64,000 bases of DNA. It comes from Merzomyia westermanni (lineage: Eukaryota > Arthropoda > Insecta > Diptera > Tephritidae). The notes under the pieces were generated by a model. The model saw only the letters and a program-made list of their open reading frames with translations, did no database searches and was not told where the DNA came from. Below, one piece after another: positions 20,727 to 31,499 of the stretch. The stretch lies in the NCBI GenBank assembly GCA_949987695.1, contig OX465290.1:150322447-150386446 (forward strand), read 5' to 3'. How positions within the stretch are numbered: position 1 is the stretch's first letter; every line of letters begins with the position of its first letter. Made by a program: the position numbers and the translations under genes.

Positions 20727-21590
20727 CTAGTTTGGCATCTTCTTTTGCGAATCGGAGTGGAAGGTAGTGGATGAAGGTACTCCGAGAGTGTGGAATGTAG
20801 GAAATCGCGTTCATAGTTGTTTTAAAGTGAAAACTGCAACTAAAAATTCAAATATAAACTGAAATTTACATTCTGTAGGAACTTATAAAGTGTTATATAA
20901 CTGCTTTATATTGAACAATTTGGGTGTTTTATGTCTTCACTTTCAATATTACAGTATTTAAATTTGATTGTTTTATTATTGCATACAACGCACCCTGTGT
21001 GGTTTGTGTGTGTGTGCAAATTCGGAGTAAGTTGCTCTACCCTGTAAAAAACGTTGGAGCATCAAAGTACTCCAACACTTATCCTCATTCATATAAAAAA
21101 GGTGGTCCAATTTACATAGCGACGTCCGCTGATTGGATCACCTAATCCTACTCGGAGTACCATTTACTTTGCTTCCGAATAGTCTATAGAGCACTTACGT
21201 TGGAGTACTTTGAAAATGCTGCCAAAAGATTACTCTATAGAGTATTCTAGACGAAAGCGAGAAGGGAGTATGTGTTCTTTTGCGGACCACCTACTCCCAC
21301 TCTAGCTTTGCTGTTGAATACTCCATAGAGTAATCCCATGGGAGTATTTTGAGAGTACTCTCACGTAGGTGGTCTATAGAGTATTCAAAAGCAAAGAAAC
21401 GGGGTACTCCGAGATGGATTAGGTGATCCAATCATCGGACATTGCCATGTAAATTGGACCACCTTTTTTATATGAATGAGGATAAGTGTTGGAGTACTCT
21501 GATACTCCTTTAGGAGTATTCTTTGGAGTATGAAAGGAAGTATTTCCGTTTTTTGCAGGGTACTAGGAGACCTATACTATGACGCAAACT
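20727..21590 (+). repeat. Arm-type element, one arm, interrupted by a foldback MITE
   Basis: From ACTAGTTTGGCATCTTC to GGAGTAAGTTGCT (20727-21037) the sequence matches the left arm of the inverted repeat at 25626-25970. The match resumes after the MITE at 21563 with CTAGGAGACCTATACTATG. The arm is therefore one 340-base unit split by the 521-bp MITE at 21040-21560. The arm leads straight into the transposase-like remnant that starts near 21577. Confidence 0.6.
21040..21560. mobile_element. Foldback MITE with TA target duplication
   Basis: The 521-bp element starts CCCTGTAAAAAACG and ends CGTTTTTTGCAGGG. It is flanked by TA on both sides (21038-21039, 21561-21562). The terminal 110-120 bases form long imperfect inverted repeats, including GGTGGTCCAATTTACAT and its complement. 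The interior is rich in GGAGTA/TACTCC. The TA duplication suggests mobilisation by a Tc1/mariner-type transposase. No coding capacity is seen. Confidence 0.75.
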
Positions 21591-22560
21591 ATAAGTTTAT
21601 GTAAATATATTTGCATTCAAAAGTACATTGAGAGAAAAGAAGTTTTGAGTGACATTGGAATAGATGGTTTGAAATTGTTTAAGAGGTCCAGTCAAGTTTT
21701 GTGGCCTATTGTTGGATTTCCAAACGAAAATAGTTTTACTTCAGGAAAACAAAAGACAGATAACGTAAATGATTTTATGAAGATTTTTGCGCAGAAGTAG
21801 CTAACTTGAGGGAAAGTGGCGTAAAAGTTGGCATGTTGAATGCCTACTTCGCCTGCGCGTGCTTTTGTAACTGGTGTTCAAAGTCAAATTTATTCAAAAT
21901 TGCACATACCAGTACAAAAGAGTGCGTTTCTCGAGGCACATTTGTGCCTTAAGGACAGACATAGAGCAGAGTAGATAAAGACCAACACAACATTCAATTT
22001 TTGCAACAGGAAAATATTCTCGAAACAACAAATTTTGGAATGGTTTTCCGATTCCCGTTCGACACAATGCACCTCATGGACTTAGGAGTGGCTAAGAAAC
22101 TTCGTTTCCTAATTTAAAAAAAAAAAAGTTTACCTAAATAAATGAAAAATTTAATTTCGCTTCAAATTGGGTACCATCTGAGTTAGGAAGGGTATGTAGA
22201 AATTTAAATAATACTGGAAATTGGAAGTCCACAGGGTATGGACAGTTTTTGCTGTATTCGGGGATATGCGCCTTAAAAATTTGCATTGGCCACGATTTAT
22301 TTAGTCATTTTATTTTTATGCATGCCAGTATAGTACGTATTCTCTCTTGTGAAAGGTCCTAAAAAACTGAAACCAATATTTTCAAGGAACTATATGGAGA
22401 TCATGTGATAAGTTTTAACGTGCACGGCCTTCTCCGTTTAAAGTTTTCGATTAGCGCTTAGAATCAGGAGAAGATGTATTATTTGGATACAGTTTTACAG
22501 AAACAAGAAATTATTAAAGAGAACCTCTTGAATCCCCTTCCTGCAAAAATCGAATGACTG
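21577..22560 (+). pseudogene. Decayed transposase-like gene (insect 'transposase domain' family)
   Basis: Plus-strand readings in shifting frames give IGIDGLKLFKRSSQVLWPIV, VNDFMKIFAQK, FPFDTMHLMDLGVAKKLRF, WVPSELGRVCRNL and NWKSTGYGQFLLYSG. In the same order these resemble motifs of insect proteins usually annotated as transposase-domain proteins (DGLPLFKSS..FWPIL, D.MHL..LGV.KKL, WKATE.RQFLLYTG). The comparison is from memory, so the superfamily name is left open. Stops and frame changes make it non-functional. Confidence 0.5.
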
Positions 22561-23900
22561 AAACTACAATTGGTATTCATGTCGGTAAAATATCCCGTAA
22601 TTTTACGTGTTATATACGAGTCAAATGACTAGTAGCTGTGACACTGGTAAGAGCAGTACAACTATATGTTTATCTTTGGTAAAAAAATAAATAAGAAAGA
22701 GCGAGATGTAAAACCACACACATAGGAACGTGAGGAAACGGTCACAACGTCTACTGATTTCCTTATAAATGAGATGGTAATCAAAAATTTCCAAAAATTT
22801 GAATACTATTTTTAAAAATATTTTGTGGTTCTTTTTGAAAATAATTTTATCTTAATTCCTATCCTCTTCCACCTCCACCTCTTTCATGATTTTTAAACTA
22901 GTTTTTATATAAATTTTTTTTCCTAAATGAACATTTCTACTATTAATTAATATTTTTATTCTTCATTTTTACCTTGTGGAAAAGAATGGAGAAACAAGTA
23001 ATTAACAAAATAATTTTTGGAAGTTTAGGGCCCTCAACATAGGTTCTACAAAACAAATAAGACAACAACCTACATGCCCTCGCCTGTTAGAAAGAGGACT
23101 AAGCTTTCAACAAAATTTAAGGCCCCTAAACAAATTCCAGATAAAGGAGATAGTTCACTGTGGTCAATAATAACAAAGGTAACATACGAAAGATTTTTTA
23201 AAGTATTCGCATCTTATTATACTTATATTATTACAGATCGACATGTTGCAGGCCATTTTAACAAACCATGCGACCTGGAGATTTGACAAACTCTAGGAAA
23301 GCTCAAAAAAGCGCTGTCCAAACTTTTATTTTTCAATTTTATTATTAACGTATACTAATGTTTTCAGTTTATATTGAACACTTTTGTGTTAAACCTTACG
23401 TTATATAAAATTATGTGTTTTATTTCAATTTGGGATAGGTAAACATTTTAGTAAAATTACAATAATTTTACCTGAAATAAGACAAGAAAATTGCTGTCAT
23501 TTTACAGGTAAAATTACGGTCAAACTACTGGTAAAATTACCATAACTATGCTCATAAAATCACTATAAAGTGGAAGCCAGTATACTCGTAATAATGAAAT
23601 GACCATATTCATGTCGGTAAAATTCCGGTAATTTTGTATTATCATAAACAGGCGGACAATATAATCACAACATAACAGTCACAAAAGTCGTAAATTCCCT
23701 TTAAAAAATTGTGTTATATGACTAGTAGCTGTGGCCGTGTGAGCAGTACAGCTTTGTGCTTGTCTTAGGTCAAAATAAATGAGAAAAGCGAGATGTAAAA
23801 CCACACTCAGAAACGTCATGAAACTTCTACCGATGCTCTTAATAACGTAATGGGAAAAATACGTAAAGTTTCAGTATGGCTGCGGGTCAATTTACTGATC
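22561..23900. repeat. Diverged direct repeats around an unassigned stretch
   Basis: A block at about 22575-22760 (ATTCATGTCGGTAAAAT, ATGACTAGTAGCTGTG, GCGAGATGTAAAACCACAC) recurs at about 23608-23830 in the same orientation, with many changes. Between them lies AT-rich sequence with a short open stretch at 23074-23286 of unknown nature. The tetramer-like motif GGTAAAATTAC recurs around 23450-23560. Terminal repeats of an old element are possible. Confidence 0.4.
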
Positions 23901-24398
23901 ATTTTGCCAGCATCTTTTTTGCAGTGTAGTTCCTCAATTTTATAGATATCTGGCTAAAATTTTTAAGTATACTTATTAATCACTAGGAGATCTGGCAGAC
24001 GGTGTCTTGCCCAAAAACTGACTTGGCTTCATTTGACAAATTCCACTCTCATTCCTCCCTCATATTCAACAAATAAATTTAAGTCCATACTTAACTATGA
24101 CTATGCCCATAAACTTTTAAAAGTTGATTTCCCATAATTTTTCCGTTTAGTTCTGGAAAGAGGGACACGATATTGCCTGCTGGGTGTAAAATCGTACGCT
24201 TATCGAACACGGTTTGAGAAACAGATGGACTAACAAATTTTGGTTTTGGCATTTTGTTTTTTAGAAAAAAAAATATTGGTTTTCTCAGCACACAGAGGTT
24301 TTCATGTGAATTTATATTTAAATAAAGGTAGTTAATACAGTAGTGAAAACGGGCAACAATATCTACAGATTTCGTAATTTTGCAGAACAGCTGTAGCC

Positions 24399-24796
24399 CG
24401 ATTCTGTAACTTTTAACCACGCGCCGAGCGTTAAGCTTATCGCCAAATTTTGGCGTTTGTTTTTAACGAAAATGCGATTCTGTAACTCTGCTTTAAAGCC
24501 GCTAAACAGCTGACTCTTGCTAGTCATAAAATATGGAAATACTGTGGTTCAGACGTATTTAGCCTTAAATTGCATGCAAGAAAACTCAAAACTAATTTTT
24601 TTACTTTTTGCAAACGCTAAAACACTTGTAAATATATTAACGCGATTGTTAACACCTCGAAAATAATTCGGAACAGCTAACCACACGAAAAGTGTTAGCT
24701 AAAAAAAGTTAAAAGTTAGCGAATAGGACAAAGCGTTAAAAATGGTGTTAAGCGAAGTTAACGCTAACACCTGGCGTTAAAATAGTTACAGAATCG
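24399..24796. mobile_element. MITE with CGATTCTGTAAC inverted termini
   Basis: The element starts CGATTCTGTAACTTTTAAC and ends GTTAAAATAGTTACAGAATCG in inverted form. Within it, GCGTTAA/TTAACGC motifs alternate in both directions. It is about 400 bp and has no coding sequence. The target duplication is unclear. Confidence 0.55.
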
Positions 24797-24832
24797 ACCT
24801 ACTGGCTACGTAATTCAAGAGTATGAGTTTAA

Positions 24833-24952
24833 TGACTTATTTTGCACTGTAAGCTGTCAAATTAACCACCGATTATCCTTACCCGGCTTTTATGAAAGTG
24901 GCCCTTAGAGTAATTTGACAGCTTACCGAGCAAAATACTGGAGCAATAAGTC
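24833..24952. repeat. Short foldback sequence
   Basis: GACTTATTTTGC...GTAAGCTGTCAAATTA at the left is mirrored by TAATTTGACAGCTTACCGAG...CAATAAGTC at the right. This gives imperfect arms of about 40 bases in 120 bp. It is probably a small MITE remnant. Confidence 0.45.
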
Positions 24953-25625
24953 GGTATCCTATGTTATGTTTAGTCCTAAGGTTGCTTACCGCTTAAGTAT
25001 ACACCTCTGTGCTCTAAAATACAACGCTGGACCAGTTATAAGAAAACCAATTGTGAATTGATGAAACGCCCCGTTACGGTGAAAAATTGAATAAAGCGTG
25101 ATTCTGAATCAAACAGCGAACACGAACAGCATTGTTTACCCGTACTAGTTTGGCATGATCCAATAATTTATATGGTCGTTTCTAATGCCATAGCGTCTTC
25201 TTCTTCCTCATCCACACCTTATGTCAAACTATCATATCTTTGTTTTTGGTTTACATTCTTTGTTTACAGTTCTTGGAAAAGCTATTGAGTTCGCTTCGTG
25301 TTTTATTTATTTTTAATAAAAATTCGCTGTGAATTGATATTTAACGAGTGCTTTGTGATAACATTTTAAGAAAATGTGTGATTTATGTGTGTGTTATACG
25401 TGAAAAGCTTAGAAAATAGGCGAATCGTTTTTGCGCGTTCCCTCTCACATGTGCATTTTGACATAAGAATTCACCGACGTCAAACGGTAATTTCGTGTTG
25501 TTGGCCGTTCGCGTCAACCATATAAATCATTAACCTCATCCTCACCTTATGTCAAACTATCATATCTTTGTTTTTTGTTTACATTCTTTGTTTACAGTTA
25601 TTGGAAAAGCTATTGAGTTCGCGTC

Positions 25626-26346
25626 ATTGTTTACCCGTACTAGTTTGGCATCTTCTTTTGCGAATCGGAGTGGAAGGCAGTGGATGAATGTACTCCGAGA
25701 GAGTGTAATGAAGGAAATCGCGTTCAGAGTTGCTTTAAAGTAAAAACTAAAACTAAAAACTGCAGTTTAAACTGAAATTTACATTCTGCAGAAACTGATA
25801 ACGTGTTATAACTGCTTTATATTCAATAATTTGGGAGTTTCAAGTCTTCATGTTCCATATTGCAGTATTTAAATTTGATTGTTTTATTATTGCATACAAC
25901 GCACCCTATGTGATTTGTGTGTGTGTGCAGATTCGGAGTAAGTTGCGCTAGTAGTAGACATATACTATGGTTCGCGTCAACCATATAAATCAGTGGCGTT
26001 TAGCCATAGTATATGTCTACTAGTAGCGCAACTTACTCCGAATCTGCACACACACACAAACCACACGGTGAATTGTATGCAATAATAAAACAATGAAATT
26101 TAAATGCAGCAAAACTGAACGTGAAGACATAAAACACGCAAATTGTTGAATATAAAGCAGTTATAACACGTTATCAGTTCCTGCAGAATGTAGATTTCAG
26201 TTTAAACTGCAGTTTTTAGTTTTAGTTTTTACTTTAAAGCAACTCTGAACGCGATTTCCTTCATTACACTCTCTCGGAGTACATTCATCCACTGCCTTCC
26301 ACTCCGATTCGCAAAAGAAGATGCCAAACTAGTACGGGTAAACAAT
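25626..26346. mobile_element. Long inverted-repeat element, arms about 344 bp
   Basis: The left arm 25626-25970 (ATTGTTTACCCGTACTAG to TAGTAGACATATACTATGG) is repeated as its reverse complement at 26004-26346, with a 33-base spacer. The arms are nearly identical. Single arms occur at 20727-21590 and 45527-45868. Partial flanking repeats (TTATGTCAAACTATCATATC at 25220 and 25549) lie upstream. It looks like a non-autonomous element with long terminal repeats, or a head-to-head pair of arms. Confidence 0.7.
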
Positions 26347-27059
26347 GGTTATGTGTCAACCACTAGGGGACGAGGGGACGTTTTCAAGCTAAATGCCATT
26401 GTTTCAATTCTAAACTCTCACACACACTATATGTGGGTTTGTAAATTTATGCGGTTTTGGTAATTTGATTTTCGAATGGAAAACAGGGGCCGAATCACGA
26501 CATACGTTCCGTGATCAGAAACCGTTTTTTTAGTAACAAAGTTAAAACTGTCCAACTTTTTAAAGGAGTAGTGATGGATAATTTAACCGACCGGTACTTC
26601 CAGCCATTTGCTCACGTATGCCATCATTCCGCATTATGGGCTTAGAGTAATTCACCCTTATCGCGAGTTTTATTTTCACCCGAAAAGGTTCGCACTTTTT
26701 ATTCGCCTTATCACAGATATTGGCGAACACATTTTTCGTGTTCGAAAAGCATTTCGCCTTTTTGGCAACGCTTTGTTCGGGCGAAATGAACAACGGAAAA
26801 TGCCAAATTTGGTATTTTTTATTTTACAGGCGAACAAGAGTGAAACAAAATGTAAGCAACGGTTTGTTTTGAATATTAGATATTCTTTTAATGAAATATG
26901 GTGTTATTTTTTAGGAGTAAATCAATAAATAAAGCACAGCGGAAATGCTGTTGGAGAAAATGTTAGAAAATCCTGAAATTGTTAAAAGGGTTTCACTACT
27001 TTCTTACCTAGTAGTCGAGCATTACTGTGAGTTTCTAAATAATTTTCTTCTAAGGAATG
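26347..27059. other. Unassigned stretch
   Basis: No gene is recognised. A possible element edge GGGGCCGAATCACGAC occurs at 26487 without a matching partner. The stretch leads into the Harbinger-like remnant and may be part of the same element. Confidence 0.3.
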
Positions 27060-27414
27060 CCAATTTATCCATTGGCTACAAAGCAATGGCTCCAAAATAC
27101 ACAGCACCTCTGACAGAACCTCACTGAAATATGACTGACTAAGACCCATCTCATGGGCATTGCCAACGCCTTTTTGATAGCCTCCTTCTGCGAAAAAACG
27201 TCGACAAGCGCTAAACGACGAATTTCTGCTTCAATGGCGGCAACGAGCCAGCCAGAATATCTAGCAAGTGTTTAAATGCTGGCTTATTTAGCCTGTAATA
27301 TTGTTGAAAACTAGTAAGGAAACAATTAATTTGGTTTAAAATTTCGCATTCAATCACGGAACGTATAACGTATTCGGCCCCAGCAGATGTATTTTTGGTG
27401 AATATACCTAGCAT
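27060..27414 (-). pseudogene. Harbinger-type transposase N-terminal remnant
   Basis: The minus-strand readings give FQQYYRLNKPAFKHLLDIL, then in another frame YQKGVGNAHEMGLSQSYFSE followed by VLSEVLCILEP. This order (a fRLsk.af..Ll segment, then GGYQ..VG...GLSQST.S..L.EVL) is the N-terminal part of HARBI1-like nucleases. The DDE catalytic core is absent. Neighbouring MITEs of Harbinger style may belong to the same system. Confidence 0.5.
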
Positions 27415-27503
27415 CTAAACTGGCAACTCTGTAACAGCCGATTAACATCGAAATGGGGGAATCACCTCATTGCTGGATATTGCTGATTACACATCACTTC
27501 TAA

Positions 27504-28076
27504 GGGCCGGTTTCACCAACGCGACTAAGACTAAAACTAAGTCGTGACTTAAGTTAGCACAGATTCGAGACTAACTTAATTTTGGGTTTCACCAACTGAG
27601 CGACTTAAATAATTTTGAGCACAACAACCCGATCAGCTGTTTTATGCATAGTAGTATTTTTTCATACCAGACAACTCTGCGCATCCAATACCCCACTGCG
27701 AAAAGGGCATGTATGGCCATACAAGAAGGAATGTATTGATCTTACACCCATTTCTCTTTAGTTGGAAGGTACTAAAATTAGCGCTTAATTGAAAACGATA
27801 GTTTCGTAATGGTTGCATGCTAGAAAACAAGCGTTCACATGCATCTACGCTTACCCTGTTAAAATCAAGCATGGTGAAGTTTCCGACTGGGACGTTGCAC
27901 AAAACAAATTAGCAACATTACTGACATTATGGTTTCGAACCACAGCAACACTGCTTAGTCGAGAATAAGTCAGCTGGCAAGTTGACTAAGTTGTGACTTA
28001 GCTAAGTTAGGTGGTGAAACTGAAAAAGTGAAAATTGCTACTTAACTAAGTTAAGTCGAGTTGGTGAAACCGGGCC
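27504..28076. mobile_element. Harbinger-like MITE with TAA target duplication
   Basis: Termini GGGCCGGTTTCACCAAC and GTTGGTGAAACCGGGCC are perfect inverted repeats. TAA flanks both sides (27501-27503, 28077-28079). The subterminal regions repeat ACTAAG/CTTAGT motifs. A three-base TAA duplication and GGGCC ends fit PIF/Harbinger. An internal open stretch (27642-27902, minus) is shared with the copy at 45909-46427 but has no recognised domain. Confidence 0.75.
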
Positions 28077-28225
28077 TAAGCTGCGTTTTATATATCTTCC
28101 TATAAAATAAACTCCAATTAAGGCCTAAGAAAAGATTTGACTACATAAATCATTGCCAAAGTGCTGATAGTGCGACAATTTTAGACAAATTATAATTTCG
28201 AAAGCTGGTAAGTAGAATTTTAATG

Positions 28226-28754
28226 GGTAATTGTTTCCTTTAGGAGACAACTGCTAAAACACGTCCGAAATTATCGGGAAAGGTATCAAAAGACGCGTTT
28301 TCACCTCAGTAACAATAATCCGGAAGCGAATTTTCGAGTTTTTGTTTCAGTGAAGAGATATTTGCCATCAAAGTTGAAAATTTTCTGTCATTTTCATGTG
28401 GTTGTTGTAATGACAGATTAGGGTGGATCAAAAAGTGCAAAAAGTGTGTTCTGCGCAGAAATACTGTAGACCGCGTAGCCGGTGTTGGACCGGCTAAGGG
28501 TTATTTTTTTAAATCGCGGCCGAAGGCCGCCTACGCTGAAAGGTGTTCTGCACATAAATACCTTGGATCAAGCCCCCTATTTGGGATCGGACCTGGGACA
28601 TTTTTGTGTTTTTTGCGAATAACTTTTCACTGAAACAAAAAATTTAAAATCCGCTTCCGGATTGTTGATACCGAAGTCAAAACGCGTTGATTGATACCTC
28701 TCCCGATATTTTTGGACGTGTTTTAGCAGTTGTCTCCTAAAGGAAACAATTACC
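28226..28754. mobile_element. Foldback element, first of a tandem pair
   Basis: The element begins GGTAATTGTTTCCTTTAGG and ends with the complement CCTAAAGGAAACAATTACC. The inverted arms extend about 150 bases. The centre contains CGCGGCCGAAGGCCGCCTA and GGACCGGCTAAGGG, themselves palindromic. It has no coding capacity. Confidence 0.7.
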
Positions 28755-28787
28755 TTTTAATGATAAGTTAACGTAACTAAAAACTGC

Positions 28788-29300
28788 GGTAATTGTTTCC
28801 TTTAGGAGACAACTGCTAAAACACGTCGGAAATTATCGAGAAAGGTATCAAAAGACGCGTTTTGACCTCGGTAACAATAATCCAGAAGCGAATTTTCGAG
28901 TTTTTGTTTCAGTGAAGAGATATTTGCCATCAAAGTTGAAAATTTTCTGTCATTTTCATGTGGTTGTTGTAATCACAGATTAGAGTGGATCGAAAAGTGC
29001 AACAAGTGTGTTCTGCGCAGAAATACTGTGGACCGCGTAGCCGGTGTTGGACCGGCTAAGGGTTATTTTTTTGAAGCGCGGCCGAAGGCCGCCTACGCAG
29101 AAAGGTGTTCTGCACATAAATACCTTGGATCAAGCCCCCTATTTGGGATCGGACCCGGTTCATTTTTGGGTTTTTTTCGAATAACTTTTCACTGAAACAA
29201 AAAATTGGAAATCCGCTTTCGGATTGTTGATACCGAAGTCAAAACGCGTTGTTTGATACCTCTCCCGACATTTTTGGACGTGTTTTAGCAGTTGTCTCCT
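28788..29300. mobile_element. Foldback element, second of a tandem pair (3' end trimmed)
   Basis: This is a second copy of the 28226-28754 element in the same orientation, 33 bases downstream. It is nearly identical except that the final AAAGGAAACAATTACC is missing. The following 29301-29500 contains related but diverged pieces such as CACATGAAAATAACAGAAAA. Confidence 0.7.
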
Positions 29301-29816
29301 ATGTATTTATGTGCAGAACCATTTCTGCTCGGAACGCACTTTTCAGAACACCGTACAACAACCACATGAAAATAACAGAAAATTGTTAACTTTGCTTGCA
29401 AATATCTTGAAAACTACTAAAAACATTGGGTTTCCCCAACTGGATTAGGGTTCGTGGGACCGAAACGCGTCTCTGGGTACCAATATCGATATTTTTAGTG
29501 CAGTTTTTACAGTTGACCTTGGATGTAAAGAATTAACGTTTAAAAAAACATATTCCTGGATATAATGGGTACCAACTCAAGAACTTTGACTTCAAACCGT
29601 CCACTACCCTGTTTCTGAATTTAATGCTTACCGATCTGTAAGATCAACATAGGAATAGCTGCATTATTCAACTAAAAGAGACTGGGAAAGCGATTGCTTT
29701 TGCGACTGACAGTCAGTTTTTGAGTTGGCCGCTATTTATATCTCTGATTTGTATTTAAAAAGGTAATTAATTTACATTTCCAATAGAATCGTCCACACAT
29801 TCAAGATCAATTTACA
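29301..29816 (+). other. Region upstream of the BTB exon
   Basis: The first 200 bases are diverged foldback-element sequence. The rest directly precedes the BTB start codon and should hold the promoter and 5' leader. CTATTTATATCTC near 29730 is a loose TATA-like candidate. TTTCCAATAG just before AATCGTCC could also be a splice acceptor for a non-coding first exon. Neither can be proven here. Confidence 0.35.
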
Positions 29817-30823
29817 ATGGCAGCATGCAACACACGTGAACGTCTATCAGAGGTGAATCCCGATGCAGCTAAATACTTTATTGAAAAGCTCTTATATCAA
29901 ATATATGAACACTTTGACGAGCAAGAATTAATTGATGTAACGTTCAAGTTCAGTTCAAATCCAACTGTGTTGTAAGTTAGAATGTTGCCCAAAATATGCT
30001 CCAAATTCATAAATATTTTTTAATGTCTACAGAATCACAGCACATCGCTTAATATTATCTGCTGCAAGCCCTTATTTTAGGGAACTTTTCAGAAGTGAGG
30101 AAGGAATTTGTCCTCTCATCGAAATCACCAACATTGATAGCGGCACCTTTGAGAGTTTAATAATTTTTTGTTACACCGGCAAAACATCCATAACCATCGA
30201 TAATGTGGACAAAATTCTGAAGGCGGCTTTAATTTTGCAATTGGAGGACGCCGTTGATAAATGTGCCGACTTTATCGTAGAAAATATTACTGATTTAACA
30301 TTGCAGCGTGCTTATGCCCTGGAGAGTGAGAATCAGTGTCAGATACTAAAGCAGAAATTTTTGGAATTTGAAACCCGAAACTTTATGAGCGTAAGGAGTA
30401 AAATCTTGTTCGATGTCTTAATTGAAATTTTTTTAATGAAAACATTTTATTCCATCAATTTTTCAGGTAATCCAAAGCGCTGAATTTTTAAATTTTGAAG
30501 CTAATAAATTACAGAAGGTCTTGGAATGTAAATATTTGAATGCACCAAGTGAAAAAGTTGTGTTCCAGGCAGTAAAACGTTGGTATGAACACGATGCTTT
30601 GGGACGTAAACAACAATTACCTGAATTAGTCAGTTGCCTACGACTAACGCAATTGGACATGGATTTCTTACTAACAGAAGTTCAACCATTGCCGGGCTGT
30701 GAATTAATTGCATACAAAGCTCTATCGTGGATCAGCTATCCTTCACTTCGTCCTAAACTAACTTTGCAATACACAGAGCAACGTATAATGTCGGAAAAGC
30801 TTGTTTGGGCGTTGAGAAGAGAG
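29817..30823 (+). CDS. BTB-BACK exons of a BTB-BACK-Kelch protein (gene continues at 54356)
   Basis: Exons 29817-29971, 30033-30390 and 30467-30823 join in frame to give 290 residues. The BTB domain (about residues 30-140) has ELIDVTFKF, ITAHRLILSAASPYFRELF and the segment LIIFCYTGKTSI, used for dimerisation and Cul3 binding. BACK follows, with VIQSAEFLNFEANKLQKVLE, NAPSEKVVFQAVKRWYEHD and LPELVSCLRL. The last exon ends at a phase-0 donor (AGAGAG|GTAAAT). The first Kelch exon of copy B (54356) starts in phase 0, so the joined product is 562 residues, the usual size for this family. The start is the first in-frame ATG (ACAATGG). Confidence 0.85.
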
Positions 30824-31499
30824 GTAAATTTTTTCCATTGGCTTTGTAGTAACAAAAATTCAAAAACACTCCCGGAATGGGTATATTAAAAGCCCTTACC
30901 TAACTCACTGGGGTTGAATAGGTAGGGTGATGAACTCTGGTTTCCCCGGTCCTTTCCAAATTTTAAAGTCAATTTTCGAATATCCAATTCCCGTGTTATT
31001 TCTCGGGCGAAGCCTCGAGGTTATCAGCGTATGTGCTTATATGCCCTGTTACCAGATGTCCGGGATAATATCGACCTGACGGTAGTCCAGGTTAGGGCGA
31101 TTGAATATGCTCGTGGTAGGCATACCGGTCGTGAGAGGACTAATATACACAAAGGTAATGACGTGCAACTCGATGGTTGATCTACGGATATGATGCCTCA
31201 CCTAGCAGTACCCACCTTCTTCTTCCTTACCGAAAGATATGAAAGCACCAAGTTAGAATTGGTTATTATTTATTGAAGCACTGCATTACGCCCGTCCAAA
31301 AATATATACAAAAGGATAGGATATATATTTCAGAAAAAGCACATCTACAGTATAAAAAATCTGACGAAACTAGGATTACGCTGTAGGCTTTTGTGCCTGA
31401 ACTACTGCCCTGCTTCAGCAAACCAGCTATGGAGCGCTATTAAATCTGAGCTCTAATATGAGTGTTTTTATGAGTTTTTCTGAGGGTACGCATACCGGT
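30824..31499. other. Start of the long intron, with repeat pieces
   Basis: No gene is seen. Sequence at about 31130-31195 (ACACAAAGGTAATGACGTGC, AACTCGATGGTTGATCTACGG) is repeated in inverted form at about 36580-36625 and 36757-36775. There it is split by a LINE-derived mini-element, so this is the empty-site version of that repeat. Confidence 0.4.

Noticed and set aside
22561..23900. CRISPR-like direct repeats
   Set aside because: There are only two diverged long repeats about 1 kb apart in a eukaryotic sequence. There is no array structure.
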